A stretch of 50,549 nt of DNA, from positions 449,611 to 500,159 of the forward strand of contig BFEA01000743.1 of NCBI GenBank assembly GCA_003427395.1, written 5' to 3'. Of this stretch, positions 1-10,900 are shown in pieces. A program made the position numbers and the translations under genes. This stretch comes from Chara braunii. Taxonomy: Eukaryota; Streptophyta; Charophyceae; Charales; Characeae. How positions within the stretch are numbered: position 1 is the stretch's first letter; every line of letters starts with the position of its first letter. The notes under the pieces were generated by a model that saw only the letters and a program-made list of their open reading frames with translations, did no database searches and had not been told where the DNA came from.

Positions 1-225
1 GGTCCCACGAGTGGTGGGTGTGGCCCCGGGGGGGGTCCGGGGTGGGGCATAAAACCCCATTTTTGGGGTTTAGCCCATATGGTGCGTGCTCTCGCCCCCC
101 CACTATTTTTATTTTATTTTACTTATTTTTTATTATTATTATTTTATTTTTTTTTGGGGGGGGGGGCCTGGAGCCGGGGTTGGGGGTGCCCACCCCCGGA
201 CCCCCGGACCCGGGCCGGGGCTCGA
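1..225. other. Low-complexity GC-rich and T-rich junction
   Basis: No gene is visible. Positions 1-60 are GC-rich with long G runs, 105-157 is almost pure A/T, and 158-225 has a run of eleven G followed by further G4 and G5 runs and C-rich complements. The G runs at about 158-189 satisfy a G-quadruplex pattern, and GGGGGTG facing CACCCCC forms a short dyad. The block ends where gypsy coding similarity starts, so it may be an insertion or recombination boundary. Confidence 0.4.
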
Positions 226-1028
226 CAACCCTGGCGGAGATGGACATAGGAGATGAAAATTTGACGGAACAAGAGAAGGGGCAAGTGCTGGAAGTTCTTA
301 AGACTTCTGATAAGGCCATAGCCTTTAGCGACACGGAAAGAGGAAGAATCGATCCTAGGTACGCCAAACCTGCCAGGATCTACACGATTCTGCATACTCC
401 ATGGAATGATGCATGGTGAAAGTTTGCACAAAAGGAAAAGGAAGAGGTAATCGCCTTCCTAAAAGAGAAGATGGCTTCACATGTGGCGGAACCTTCTGAT
501 TGCCCGTACACAAATAAGTGGTTCTTCTTGCGGAAGCCTAGTGGGAAAATCCGGTGGATTCAAGATCTTCAAAAGGTTAATGCAGTTACCATCCGGGATG
601 TGGGATCCATACCGCACGCTGATCTATTAGCAGAGGAAGCGGCATACAGATCTATCTACTCTATCTGCGATTTATTTTCGGGTTATGATGAGATACCCGT
701 AGATCCTAGGGATAGGCATCTCACTGCCATGCACACGCCACTCAGACTGGTGCAGATGATGGTTGTGCCCATAGGATTGACCAATGAGGTTGCGGTCTTC
801 CAGAGAGCTATAGTAGATGTTCTAAAAGACTTCATTTCTGATAAAGTTGAAGTCTTTTCGAACGACTTCCCGATAAAATGACCTGTATTAAAAGATGAGA
901 CGGAGGTTGCTCCTCGAGGCAGGAGATTCGTAGAGCAGCATCTGACGGACATCTACGTGGTCTTGGAACAACGAGATGAAGCTAACCTAACGGTCAGTAG
1001 GACGAAGAGTCGGTGGGCATTCTCGATG
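226..1028 (+). pseudogene. Ty3/gypsy reverse transcriptase fragment
   Basis: This is a decayed piece of a gypsy-type polyprotein covering the RNase H-proximal linker and the RT fingers and palm. One frame reads through 226-1028 with TGA stops at 417-419 and 879-881. Recognisable RT features are WFFLRKPSGKIRWIQD (fingers), CDLFSGYDEIPVD (region of the first catalytic Asp) and RHLTAMHTP. The motif that normally reads as a Y-x-D-D-like core before FPIK here reads VFSNDFPIK, so the paired catalytic aspartates are not both kept. The first stop is explained by CGA to TGA. Similarity stops abruptly near 1028, where repeat R1 begins. No protease, RNase H or integrase follows. It is a dead fragment. 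The family assignment is firm; the lineage within gypsy is inference. Confidence 0.85.
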
Positions 1029-2170
1029 ATGTCGGTGCGGATACCCTTACAAGGGTACTCGCACTGGGTTTTTGCAGTTGACAGAGAAATGGGTCAATTC
1101 ATAGGTAATGGGAAGACCCCGTGAGTCGCAGGGGTTCGCGGACTAAAGATTCGGCCGTACCATCTAGGATTAGAGAGTGTGTGGGCGCGCAAGTTTAAGG
1201 CGCGCGTGAATTTTTCCTCTTTGATCGCAATAGAAGACGAGGCGGGGACTCCAGTCGACGTGCTCCATTATAATAGTTGTTTGTTTTGGTTAAACTGGCT
1301 GACCTATGGGTGCTTTTCTCTCTAGTTCTGCGTGGTATGGTGGACGGCTCAATGAGCCTGTATGGACTTACGTGGAATCCAAATGATGGGACCTGATGGA
1401 TTTGGCTAAGGACAGGTAGTTGCGGCGAGGCCGGTAGGCCGATGTGAGTTTCTCGGTGGTCTTTTGTGCGAGTGTGGGCCGAGAAGTGGCATAGGGTGTC
1501 TTCTTGGACCCAAAAAAGTCGTGTGCTGCCTTTTTATTAGGAGATTCGAGCCCATTGATATCAGGCTTGGGCTTAGCCCTATAGGTTATGACATTAGGCT
1601 GACACTACGGAGGTTCGGGGATCGAGGCCAGCAGCGGAGCAGCGTGGAGCGAAACCTGGGGGGTTGAGGGCCCGAAAGGGCTATCCCCCTCGGTGTTGTT
1701 AGCGGGTGAGGCGGCGGGCCCGATCCACGGGCGCCTCTTTTTTTCCCGTTTTTGTTCCTTATTATTTTTTTTTTTATTATATACCTCGTGCTAATTTTTG
1801 TTTTAGTTTTTCATCTTTGTACTCGCGTCCCGCTTTGGGACGCGATACCGGGGTTGATTAAGGGTCACGTAGAGAGTGTTGTATTCGCGGGGTCGCCCGA
1901 AGTGCAATTGCAGACTGTGTTCGTGGCTGCGCAGGAGCTACCTTGACCACGCCCCGTTTTGCCTAGGACGCGGCACAGTGGGCGTGATACGGGACTCAAG
2001 AGCCTAGCTCTGTGAGTACACCCATGAACTATTCAAATACAGACCTGTGTTTGGATCCCGGCGATGAGACTGCGGCTCAGGCGTCTGTCCTTCGGGACAT
2101 CTGTTAAAACTGGAACGATACAGGGAAGATTAGTCGGACGCCTGCGCAGGGATAATAGGCATAACCTGCG
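1029..2170 (+). repeat. Repeat R1, copy 1 (possible gypsy LTR or 3' region)
   Basis: The block is repeated at 26850-27770 in the same orientation. Shared landmarks in the same order are ATACCCTTACAAGGGTA, a GTGGGCGC stretch followed by AAGGCRCGCG, CAGGCTTGGGCTTAGCCC, a GGGGTTGAGGG segment, and a U6 snRNA-like segment at the end. ATACCCTTACAAGGGTA is itself an inverted repeat (TACCCTT/AAGGGTA). Both copies lie 3' of a gypsy coding fragment on the same strand (RT here, gag at 22687-24861), so an LTR or 3' non-coding role is plausible but not proven. I could not define LTR ends or a primer-binding site. No convincing gene lies inside. Confidence 0.65.
2087..2160 (+). pseudogene. U6 snRNA-like pseudogene, copy 1
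   Basis: The segment follows U6 snRNA in order: the 5' stem-loop GTCCTTCGGGACAT, then TTAAAACTGGAACGATACAG, then GGAAGATTAG and CCTGCGCAGGGATAA. The invariant ACAGAGA box reads ACAGGGA, and the AGC catalytic triad is lost (TTAGTC instead of TTAGCA). There is no T-run terminator after it and no plant-type U6 promoter was recognised. It is therefore not a working snRNA. The same segment, with the same ACAGGGA change, occurs at 27709-27765 in the other R1 copy, so it travels with the repeat. Confidence 0.8.
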
Positions 2171-4230
2171 GGCGGTCTTCCCATTTGTTCGTTGGGCTCT
2201 GGCCCAGGCCTCCATATGGCCCAGACCGAGTGTGCTAGCAGGAGGCCAGACGTATTGGTCGATAGCTCGTCATTGTCGGGCTTGCGGTTGAGTGATTGAG
2301 GTCGTTGGCCAGGGTAGCGCATCTCGGCAGTAGGCTGCGCTGATCGGGGGAAGCCAGAGGATAACCCCAAGGCTTTATTCCCCGATGTTACCGGCTGTCC
2401 CCTGGCCGGTATTGCCCGCCTGCAAGTTGGGAACAGCCTCGTTTGTTTTTTTGGTCACACGATATTGACGGCTATAGGGGGCCGCACAGGTCTACAGGTG
2501 GTAGTAGTGATAGGTGGGTAGTGTGAGAGGAACGGAGAAGGGGATATAGACCTCCCCCTTCACGCAGTTTCTCGTCTGCATGTGTGCGGGTAGATTGGGG
2601 GTGTCGGGCGTAGTGGGGAATATACTTAGTAAGGAGGGAAGAGAGGGCGGATGTTGGCGGAATTGTCCGTAGTACGGAGCGGAGATGGAAAGAAGGCAAG
2701 AAGGATAACCGCGCTGGCCGCTGACAAGAGAGCGCCACTACGGGCACTAAGCTGGTGGTGGGAAAGAGCGGGGTGCCGTGGAGTAGAGCAGGAGGGGCGA
2801 CGTGTACAAAAAGGGAAACTCCGGCGTCCTGGGTTTTTTGGCTCACTCCTTTTTTTTTTTTTTTTGCCCTCTGCTAAGACCGGACGCTATGAGACTTGAT
2901 GTTGAGCGGAGGACATTCAAGCAAGAGAGGAGGACAGCGGGCGTAAGTCCGAGGCAAGAAAAGAAGAGGAATCTGGACACATTTTTGCACCGGGTTCATT
3001 CAAGAGGAGGAGAGGGAAGATAGAAGCAGATAGCGCCTAACGCTCCCGATACTTGACGGATTCAGGCAAACTAAGAGCCGAATCCGAGGTTCTTGGCATG
3101 GGCGAAGTCAACGGTGGGGTTAGTTCGGGCGTTGGGACAGGGAGATACGAGTTAGTAAGGAATAGTGTCGCACGGAGTGTCGGGGGAAGCAGAAGAACGG
3201 GAGTAAGAAGCCGGTATCGGTGAATGAGGTCCGGTCGTTGATGTTTTTGAGGTAGGCGAGTGCGAGGAAGGTGTTTGAATTAGTAGTAAGGTGTTAGCTT
3301 GGATAGTATTGGTGCATGGGGCTGCGTATGAAAAGGAAAGGAGGGAGGAGTGAACCTAGCCGCCTATGCGGGCAGATTCAGTCGAATTTGCATGTCCCGT
3401 CGAAGTAAGTAGCAGTGGGACATCTGTGGGATTGGGGGACTTATTTGTTGACTAGTGGGTTGTTTTCGTTGGTGGTAGGGACCCACGCACACGGTGGGGG
3501 ATGGAAGAAGTCGAAGAGAGGGGGGATGGATACGTACCTGGGCACTTTCTCGAAGGAGGTTCGTCCCCTTATCCGGGAGGCTCGATGCGGGTATAAGCGG
3601 GCCACGGAGGAACGCAGGAAGGGCCGGGGGCTCGTCGGACGGAGTCTTGACTGTGGCCGTGAAGCTACGGGGCCCACAACGGGTTTGCAACGTATTAACG
3701 AATCATATGTAGAAGGGAAGTGGCGAACAGCAGGTGATGCCGGTAGTGTTATGGGTTGTAGTGCCTGGTAGTGCTGGCTGGTAAAGTGCCAGTCCAAGTG
3801 ATCCGTAACTTGTCTGGGCTTTGTGGGAGAGGCCGCGGTCACGTAGGCTGATGTCGTTGCAGCAAGCTATAATTGAACTGTTTGCGTTGACTGTACATAG
3901 TACGGATGGCGTAGTGGTAGCAGAGCTACGGGGCGATCACAGACCGCTGCGGCATCTATTGTGGGCTACTGAGTGTAGTGCATGCATAGGTGGTTGCGGC
4001 AGTTACTACGGGGGGATGTGCAGTTGCAGGAAAGGCTGCACAAACTACTATATGGCCGTTGTATTACCGTATTCGCTGCACCACACGCATCTTGTTGCGC
4101 AAGCCGCTGCGTACTTCTAAAATGGGAAGTAGGGTTCGCCAATTGTGCATAGCCTGAGTATGGCTATTTGGAACAGTATAGTTGCAGATTCACTAAGGAA
4201 GGTGTTGCTGCGAACTGAGTTACTGTTGCG
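2171..4230. other. No gene recognised
   Basis: The stretch 2500-3700 is G/A-rich and gives several overlapping open frames on both strands, none with recognisable motifs, codon bias or conservation that I can see. A T run at 2848-2864 and short purine-rich repeats are the only structure. Part of it may be continuation of the R1 element, since it follows the U6-like segment directly. Confidence 0.5.
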
Positions 4231-4248
4231 GAGTGGGGAGTCTTCAGA

Positions 4249-4690
4249 TGTTTGACTTCAACAGCTCATTCAGATTTGATCAAGCTGCCACCCAGGCTGC
4301 CATTGCGGGACCCTCAGGCGCTGAAGGTAACAAGGCCCTCTCCTGCAAGTCTGAGAGCACCCCTCTTGTATCTGAGAGTCTCAAACCGTCTACTTCTACC
4401 CTTCTTACTCTAAGTCTGGCCCTGGTTCTGAGAGGAAGGCGGCAGGCGTGATTGCAACCCGTAAGACCGCAGCAAGACTTTGTGGGGAGTCTGCCCACCG
4501 ATTCAGGGAGCTCTGCCGGAACTCAGGAGGAGTTCTGGAGGCAAGGAACAAACAGGTAACCATTGTTTTCCTTCTATAAACCCAGATTATAACCCCTACC
4601 TGTATTACCCATTGCATCGCTGGCTAAATATATGAAGTGCAGCCCTACCTTATTTTTGGTTTGATTTTCAGGGCACTGGATCAGATTAAA
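4249..4690 (+). pseudogene. Exon-like fragment with possible intron, unknown gene
   Basis: From the ATG at 4249 one frame begins MFDFNSSFRFDQAATQ and stays open to about 4390. The neighbouring frame then continues (GPGSERKAAGVIATRK, then RFRELCRNSGGVLEARNKQ) up to a good 5' splice consensus, AACAAACAG|GTAACC, at about 4557. A matching acceptor, TTGATTTTCAG, ends near 4671, and the sequence after it closes with TAA within about five codons. The pattern suggests a last coding exon, a roughly 115-bp intron and a short terminal exon, with one frameshift. I do not recognise the protein. It could be a fragment of a host gene or of a transposon gene; chance cannot be excluded. Confidence 0.35.
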
Positions 4691-4807
4691 GGAGTGTCTG
4701 TTCAAGTTCAGTTTTAACTTTATTGATTGTATGAATTGCTGAAGGAAACTGCATCTGGGGAAAGGCAAGATGGAGGGTTGTTTTGCTTGAAGGTTGTTTG
4801 GATCATT

Positions 4808-5746
4808 AAGGTTGGGATGTCCCCATAAGTTTGGGGAGACTCAGTGCTTTGTTTATTTTGGTTTGCATAGAGCGTCAGACCCTTCTATATGTTTAGGGGG
4901 TCTGATTGCTCTGGAGGTTGGGATGTCCCTAAAAGTTTGGGGAGACCCAGTGCTATGGCTTGCATGGAGGGTCAAGCTGTTCTGTAAGTTCAAGTGGCCT
5001 TACTGCTCTGACTTGTGAAGGGTCTGATTGTGCCTGAATTCCAGGGACTCGGGGCATTCAATAAGTTTAAGGGCCTTAAGTTGCCTTGTTTTCACTGAGG
5101 TTTTATCTGTTTCTTTGGTTTCTGAACGAGGACGTCTGAGTTGTTTTATAATTTTAAGTGGCTCAGCCTCTTCCTGGTTTTTATTCTTAAGAAGTAATCT
5201 TGGCAAAGGGTCAGACCCTTCTGTAAGTTCATGGAGTCTAACTTGATTCCACACACATGATGAGTGAGAGAGAAATGAAATTGGCAGAGAGTTATACCCT
5301 TTTGTAAGTTCAGGGGGTCTGGCTCAATGCCTCGCACATATTGGAACCCAATGGTTATAACTTGGCTATACTTTACTACTATTCTATCTAAGAACGAGCT
5401 AATCAGACTGTTCTATAAATATAGGTGGTCTGACTATAGCCGTATCACAACTTGAAGAGAGTATAATTAAGAATAAAACTGGTGGTAAACTGGGGCAGAC
5501 GGAACTTAAGTTAGTTCAGTCATTTGCAGCCTTAGAAGACAAAGGTGAAGACAAGTATATATAACTTGGATACTTTAAACAGTTCAGGAGACTAGAGTGG
5601 TCTAGTCATGTGCCCAAAGAAGAAAAAAGTAGTTGTGCCCCCTGTTTGTGTATATTTGGCCAAGTCAGAACGATCTATAAGTTTGGGTATTCTGACTCTA
5701 GGCCTGACTAAGTTGGGCGCGCTCTGTAAGTTCAGGCGGCCTGGCC
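4808..5746 (+). repeat. Field of about ten related short hairpins
   Basis: A degenerate unit recurs: a 5-8 nt arm, a loop close to TTCTRTAAGTTYAGG, then the complementary arm. Clear cases are near 4876 (CAGACCC/GGGTCTG), 5133 (CTGAG/CTCAG), 5403 (CAGAC/GTCTG) and 5664 (AGTCAGAA/TTCTGACT). Two units near 4813 and 4923 share GTCCC and GGGGAGAC around a TAAGTTTG- or AAAGTTTG-like loop. Weaker units are at about 4970, 5050, 5212, 5288 and 5712. Spacing is irregular, about 45-250 bp. Arms differ between units but stay complementary within a unit. No coding frame is visible. Confidence 0.55.
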
Positions 5747-7119
5747 TATGCCTTATGTAAAGATGGGTATAAGGAGTTAAATAATTGAGAGACCATGAAC
5801 TATTGTTTGTTCAGGTTGACTTGGGATGGCGAGAGTACTTACCTTTGTGGTTTGGCTTGCATGTGACTGAGTGAGGCCACTACTTAGTCTGAGTTTCAGG
5901 TTGATAGGTAGTTGCTTTAATTGCTCGCCACGTGCTAGAGCCAGGGAGTTAGACAAAATTTGACTTACTAGAGTTAGAGATTATTTCTGCTTTCATATCT
6001 GGACTAATATAAATTATGGAAAGACACTTTTCTTAAGGGAAGCGCTGCCGAAATTTTCTTAATCAGAGGAATTAGATTCTATTTTGAGAGATGACGATTC
6101 TGGTAGTCCGCCCTGAGTGAGGGAGATTTGACCATTTTGCTTAGAGATAGGCTTAAATACAGTTAACTTGGATGATTTGGATAAGATCGCGGTATGAATA
6201 TTGTCCTCTATGAACTTATAGGCTTAGCCTGGGGCATTGACCTGTCATGTGTTACAGGTCCTCTTGATCGTTGATTCAAGGTCCGGACTTGATTCAGCTT
6301 GATCCCTTGAGGATCATCATCTGTTAACACTTATAACAGGTCGGTTGTCGATTCGTCGGTCTACGACTCAATTCCAACTCACCCTCCACACTCAACCTAA
6401 AAGGCTTTAACCCTAGTGATTTCATTGTTTCGTTGAGGTTTCACCCGGACTTTTATTGAATGACCATTTAACAAAGGTGCTGAGTATTTAATTAAGGTTG
6501 GTTGGACCAGAGCTTGGGGCTTGCATGGCTAAAGCGAGGGGTATGAGTGCAGAGATTGATTGGGGTTGACTCCGTGTAGTGTGTGGACTGTTGCTTGACT
6601 CTATGATGTGACTGTTGGTATGTGTTGTGGCTTAGATCCTGGATTTAACTGTCTGCGATCACACATATACGTATGGTTGTGAGGAACCCCCACTGAGACA
6701 GTGAGAAGTGATCGTCACATACTTACCCCTTTATATATGTATACATGGGTGTACTTGGGGTGAATGCCTGCATAACCTAAGGGGCCCCGTACTAAAAGCC
6801 TACTCAGAGGTTAAGGCTGAGAGGCATAGGGAAGACACTTCCTTTTTATTTACTTTGCTTCTTGGGGGTCTCTTAGTCGGACATTGGTCCTAGGCCGGGA
6901 TTCAAGGTCCTTGTCCAGGACATCCAACGCCCTAGGCTCTGCAGGGGAGGGACTCCCCCTCGCACAGAGCCTATTTGCATTGCCCGTCGAGGCACCCCAC
7001 CCTGAAGGCGGAAATGTTGCGAGGGCTGAAAGACATGTCCTTTAGTCGTTCCATATCGTGTGGGGTAACCCCTCACGATATATTCCTTCAACCATTCAAT
7101 ATCGCGAGGCCGGAGCCGC
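5747..7119. other. No gene recognised
   Basis: The sequence is of mixed composition with short, unconvincing open frames on both strands. I see no repeat shared with the rest of the window and no RNA gene. From about 6895 the sequence becomes GC-richer toward the duplicated block at 7120. Confidence 0.5.
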
Positions 7120-7808
7120 GATTACCACGTATGGTTGGCATCGTTTGGTTGGTATGAAACTGGCCTATAGCTGCGCGGCCTTATATAAAGAATCTCGCGC
7201 GCAATGTTTCGTCGCCCTAGTGTTTAACAGTTATGGGATAAAAAAGGGACCCACACATACGCGCGAACGCTTGGGATTATTATAGGCCGCTGGCACTACC
7301 CGAAAACGGAAGAGTACCCCAAGGTTTTGTTTCCTTTTTAGATAAAGGGAACCTTCGGTCTATTTGTGTTTTTTAAGATTTATAGTTGAACGTTGTAGTC
7401 CGTGGCAACCGTCAAAGTCAAACCCCTTGACCTCTGCCCATGTCTGGAGAGGGGTCCATCTCCGGGGCAGTAAAAAACGACTACCACCACAAGTATGGAC
7501 CTGTGTACCACCCGCTCTGCACAGCGTGCAGAAGAGGGTGTGTGGTCTTCAACCCCGCTTGGCCGTTGTCCAGCGTCGAGAGATTAACCCTCAAGGCGCG
7601 TGTCAGTCGACACTTGAGTGTCGAATGCGACCCTCGAGATTAACGAGGACCGCATGAGTAAGGGTACTACATGGTACGCCATCACCACGACTGCTTGCGT
7701 ACGTTTGCATTGCTAGTCGATATGAGTAGGCCCTGCGTCCGCGTGGTTTTGTACTAAGTCTCGCGCGCGACGTTTATCCGATTTCCGCATCGGAAAGTTA
7801 TGGGACAG
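7120..7808 (+). repeat. Pair of diverged direct repeats about 560 bp apart
   Basis: Copy a (7120-7242) and copy b (7680-7808) share, in order, ATTACCACG or ATCACCACG, a GTTTGxxTxG stretch, a GAxxTGGCC-like segment, TCTCGCGCGCRAYGTTT and AGTTATGGGAYA. Copy a includes TTATATAAAG, which resembles a TATA box. The arrangement could be two short terminal repeats of a small non-autonomous element, or a simple segmental duplication. The interval holds one small Cys/His-rich open frame. Identity is low, so the duplication is old. Confidence 0.45.
7440..7643 (+). CDS. Small Cys/His-containing open frame, unrecognised
   Basis: A 67-codon frame lies between the two direct repeats at 7120 and 7808. Its middle holds CTACRRGC and, about 25 residues further on, HLSVEC. 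This gives a C-x2-C ... H-x4-C spacing that could bind zinc, as in small zinc fingers of transposases or gag proteins. Nothing else supports function: there is no ribosome or promoter context, no paralogue in the window, and the frame is short enough to be chance. The N-terminus MSGEGSISGAV has no recognisable signal. Confidence 0.2.
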   Translation: MSGEGSISGAVKNDYHHKYGPVYHPLCTACRRGCVVFNPAWPLSSVERLTLKARVSRHLSVECDPRD

Positions 7809-7817
7809 CTACCGAGG

Positions 7818-7847
7818 AGAGATGGTTAATGGATGCTTTATATTTCA
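7818..7847 (+). repeat. Foldback-element terminus-like sequence
   Basis: The first 12 bases, AGAGATGGTTAA, are identical to the left end of the foldback elements at 31907 and 45174. The next 18 bases stay similar (TGC then TATATTTCA). No internal foldback-element sequence follows. Instead satellite array I starts about 95 bp downstream. It may be a solo end, or the left end of a larger related element that contains the satellites. Confidence 0.5.
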
Positions 7848-7911
7848 CTGAATCTATAACGAAAAGACTCTTATATATGGTATAGCGAACATAAATATGC
7901 TCATTTGATGT

Positions 7912-10900
7912 TTTACACTTCGAGGTTTTACTTAGTTTTTTCAGAGAGTAATATCCAAGCCTAGATTCGTTGTTTCATTTCCGAAACACACTTCGGGGTT
8001 TTCGGGTTTTACTTAGTGTTTCTACTGTGTTATATCCCAACCTAGATTCGATGTTTCGTTACCAAAACACACTTCAGGGTTTTCTGGTTTTACTTAGTCA
8101 TATTCCGAGGTTATATCCGACCCTAGATTCGTTGTTTCGTTACCGAAACACACTTCGGGTTTTTCGGGTTTTACTAAGTGTTTCTACTGTGTTATATCCC
8201 AACCAAGATTCAGTGTTTCGTTACCGAAACACACTTCGGAGTTTTCGGGTTTTACTTGGTCATATTTCAAGGCTATATCCGAGCTTAGATTCGGTGTTTC
8301 GTTACCGAAACACACTTCGGGGTTTTCGGATTTTACTTAGTCATATTTCGAGGTTATATCTGACCCTAGATTCTGTGTTTCATTACAGAAACACACTTCG
8401 GGTTTTCGGGTCTTACTTAGTCATATTTCGAGGTTTTGTCCGAGCCTAGATTCGGTGTTTCGTTACCGAAACACACTTCGGGGTTTTCGGGTTTTACTTA
8501 GTGTTTTACTATGTTATATCCCAACGTAGATTCGGTGTTTCGTTACCGAAACACACTTCGGGGTTTTCAGGTTTTACTTAGTCATATTTCGAAGTTATAT
8601 CCGAGCCCAGATTCGGTGTTTCGTTATCGAAACACACTTCGGGGTTTTCGGGTTTTACTTAGTCATATTCTGAGGTTTAATCCAACCCTAGATTCGTTGT
8701 TCCGTTACCGAAACACACTTCGGGGTTTTCGGGTTTTACTTAGTGTTTCTACTGTATTATATCCCAACCTAGATTCGGTGTTTCGTTACCGAAACACACT
8801 TTTGGGTTTTCGGATTTGACTTAGTGATATTTCGAGGTTATATCCGACCCTAGATTCGTTGTTTTGTTACCGAAATACACTTCGGGGTTTTCGGATCTTA
8901 CTTAGTCATATTTCGAGGTTATATCCGAGCCTAGATTCGGTGTTTCGTTACCGAAACACACTTCGGGGTTTTCGAGTTTTACTTAGTAATTCTACTGTGT
9001 TATATCCCAACCTAGATTTGGTGTTTCCTTACCGAAACACACTTCGGGGTTTTCGGGTTTTACTTAGTCATATTTCGAGGTTATATCCGAGCCCAGATTC
9101 GGTGTTTCGTTACTGAAACACACTTCGGGGTTTTCGGGTTTTAGTTAGTCATATTCCGAGGTTTAATCCAACCCTGGATTCGTTATTTCGTGACCGAAAC
9201 ACACTTCGGGGTTTTCGCGTTTTACTTAGTGTTTCTACTGTGTTGTATCCCAACCTAGATTCGGTGTTTTGTAACCGAAACACACTTCGGGGTTTTCCGG
9301 TTTTACTTAGTCATATTTCGAGGTTATATCCGACCTGAGATTCGGTGTTTCGTTACCGAAATACACTTCGGGGTTTCGGAGATTTACTTAATCATATTTC
9401 GAGGTTCAATCCGAGCCTAGATTCAGTGTTTCGTTACCGAAACACACTTCAGGGCTTTCGGGTTTTACTTCACGTTTCTACTGTGTTATATCCCAACCTA
9501 GATTCGGTGTTTCGTTACCGAAACACACTTCGGGGTTTTCAGGTTTTACTTAGTCATATTTCGAGGTTATATATGAACATAGATTCGGTGTTTCGTTACC
9601 GAAAGACACTTCATGGTTTTCGGGGTTTACTTCGTCATATTTCGAGGTTATATCTGAGCCTGGATTCGGTGTTTCGTTACCAGAACACACTTAGGGGTTT
9701 TCGGGTTTTACTTCGTGTTTCTAATGTGTTATATCCCAACCTAGATTCGGTGTTTCGTTACCGAAACACACTTCACGGTTTTCGGATTTTACTTAGTCAT
9801 ATTTTGAGATTATATCCGACCCTAGATTCGGTGTTTCGTTACCGAAACACACTTCGAGGTTTTCGGGTCTTACTTAGTCAGATTTCGAGGTTGTATCCGA
9901 GCCTAGATTCGGTGTTTCGTTACCGAAACACACTTCGGGGTTTTCGGGTTTTACTTAGTCATATTTCGAGGTTATATCCGAGCCTTGATTCGGTGTTTCG
10001 TTACCGAAACACAGTTCGGGGTTTTCGGATTTTACTTAGTCATATTCCGAGGTTTAATCCAACCCTTGATTCGTCGTTTCGTTACCGAAACACACTTCGG
10101 GGTTTTCGGGTTTTACTTTGTGTTATTACTGTGTTGTATCCCAACCTACATTCGGTGTTTCGTTACCGAAACACACTTTGGGGTTTTCGGGTTTTACTTA
10201 GTCATATTTCGAGGTTACATCCGACCCTATATTCGGTGTTTCGTTACCGAAATACACTTCGGGGTTTCCGAAATTTACTTAGTAATATCCAGGTTGTATC
10301 CGAGTCTAGGTTCGGTGTTTCGTTACCGAAACACACTGGGTTTTTGGGTTTTACTTAGTGTTTCTATTGTGTTGTATCCCCACCTAGATTTCGTGTTTCG
10401 TTACCGAAATACACTTCGGAGTTTTAGGGTTTTACTTAGTCATATTTCAAGGTTATATCTGACCCCAGATTCGGTGTTTCGTTACCGAAATACACTTCGG
10501 GGTTTTCGGGGTTTACTTAGTCATATTTCGAGGTTATATCCGAGTAGATTTTGTGTTTCGTTACCGAAACATACTTCGGGGTTTTCGGGGTTTAGTTAGT
10601 CGTATTCCGAGGTTTAATCCAAGCCTAGATTTTGTGTTTCGTTACCGAAACATACTTCGGGGTTTTCGGGGTTTACTTACTCATATTTCGAGGTTATATC
10701 CGAGCCTAGATTCGGTGTTTCATTACCGAGTACACACTTCAGGGGTTTCGGGTTTTACTTAGTCATATTTCAAGGTTATATCCAATCCTTTATTCGGTGT
10801 TTTGTTACCGAAACACACTTCGGGGTTTCGGGTTTTACTTAGTCATATTTCGATGTTTAATCAGAGCATAGATTCGGTGTTTCTTTACCGAAATACACTT

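Noticed and set aside
3441-3842. 133-codon minus frame with many Pro and Ser
   Set aside because: It overlaps equally long plus frames in G/A-rich sequence, and nothing distinguishes it from chance.
9345-10358. 337-codon frame of a 27-residue repeat in array I
   Set aside because: An 81-bp satellite gives such frames automatically. Units of other length shift the frame, and the related 82-bp array lacks long frames.
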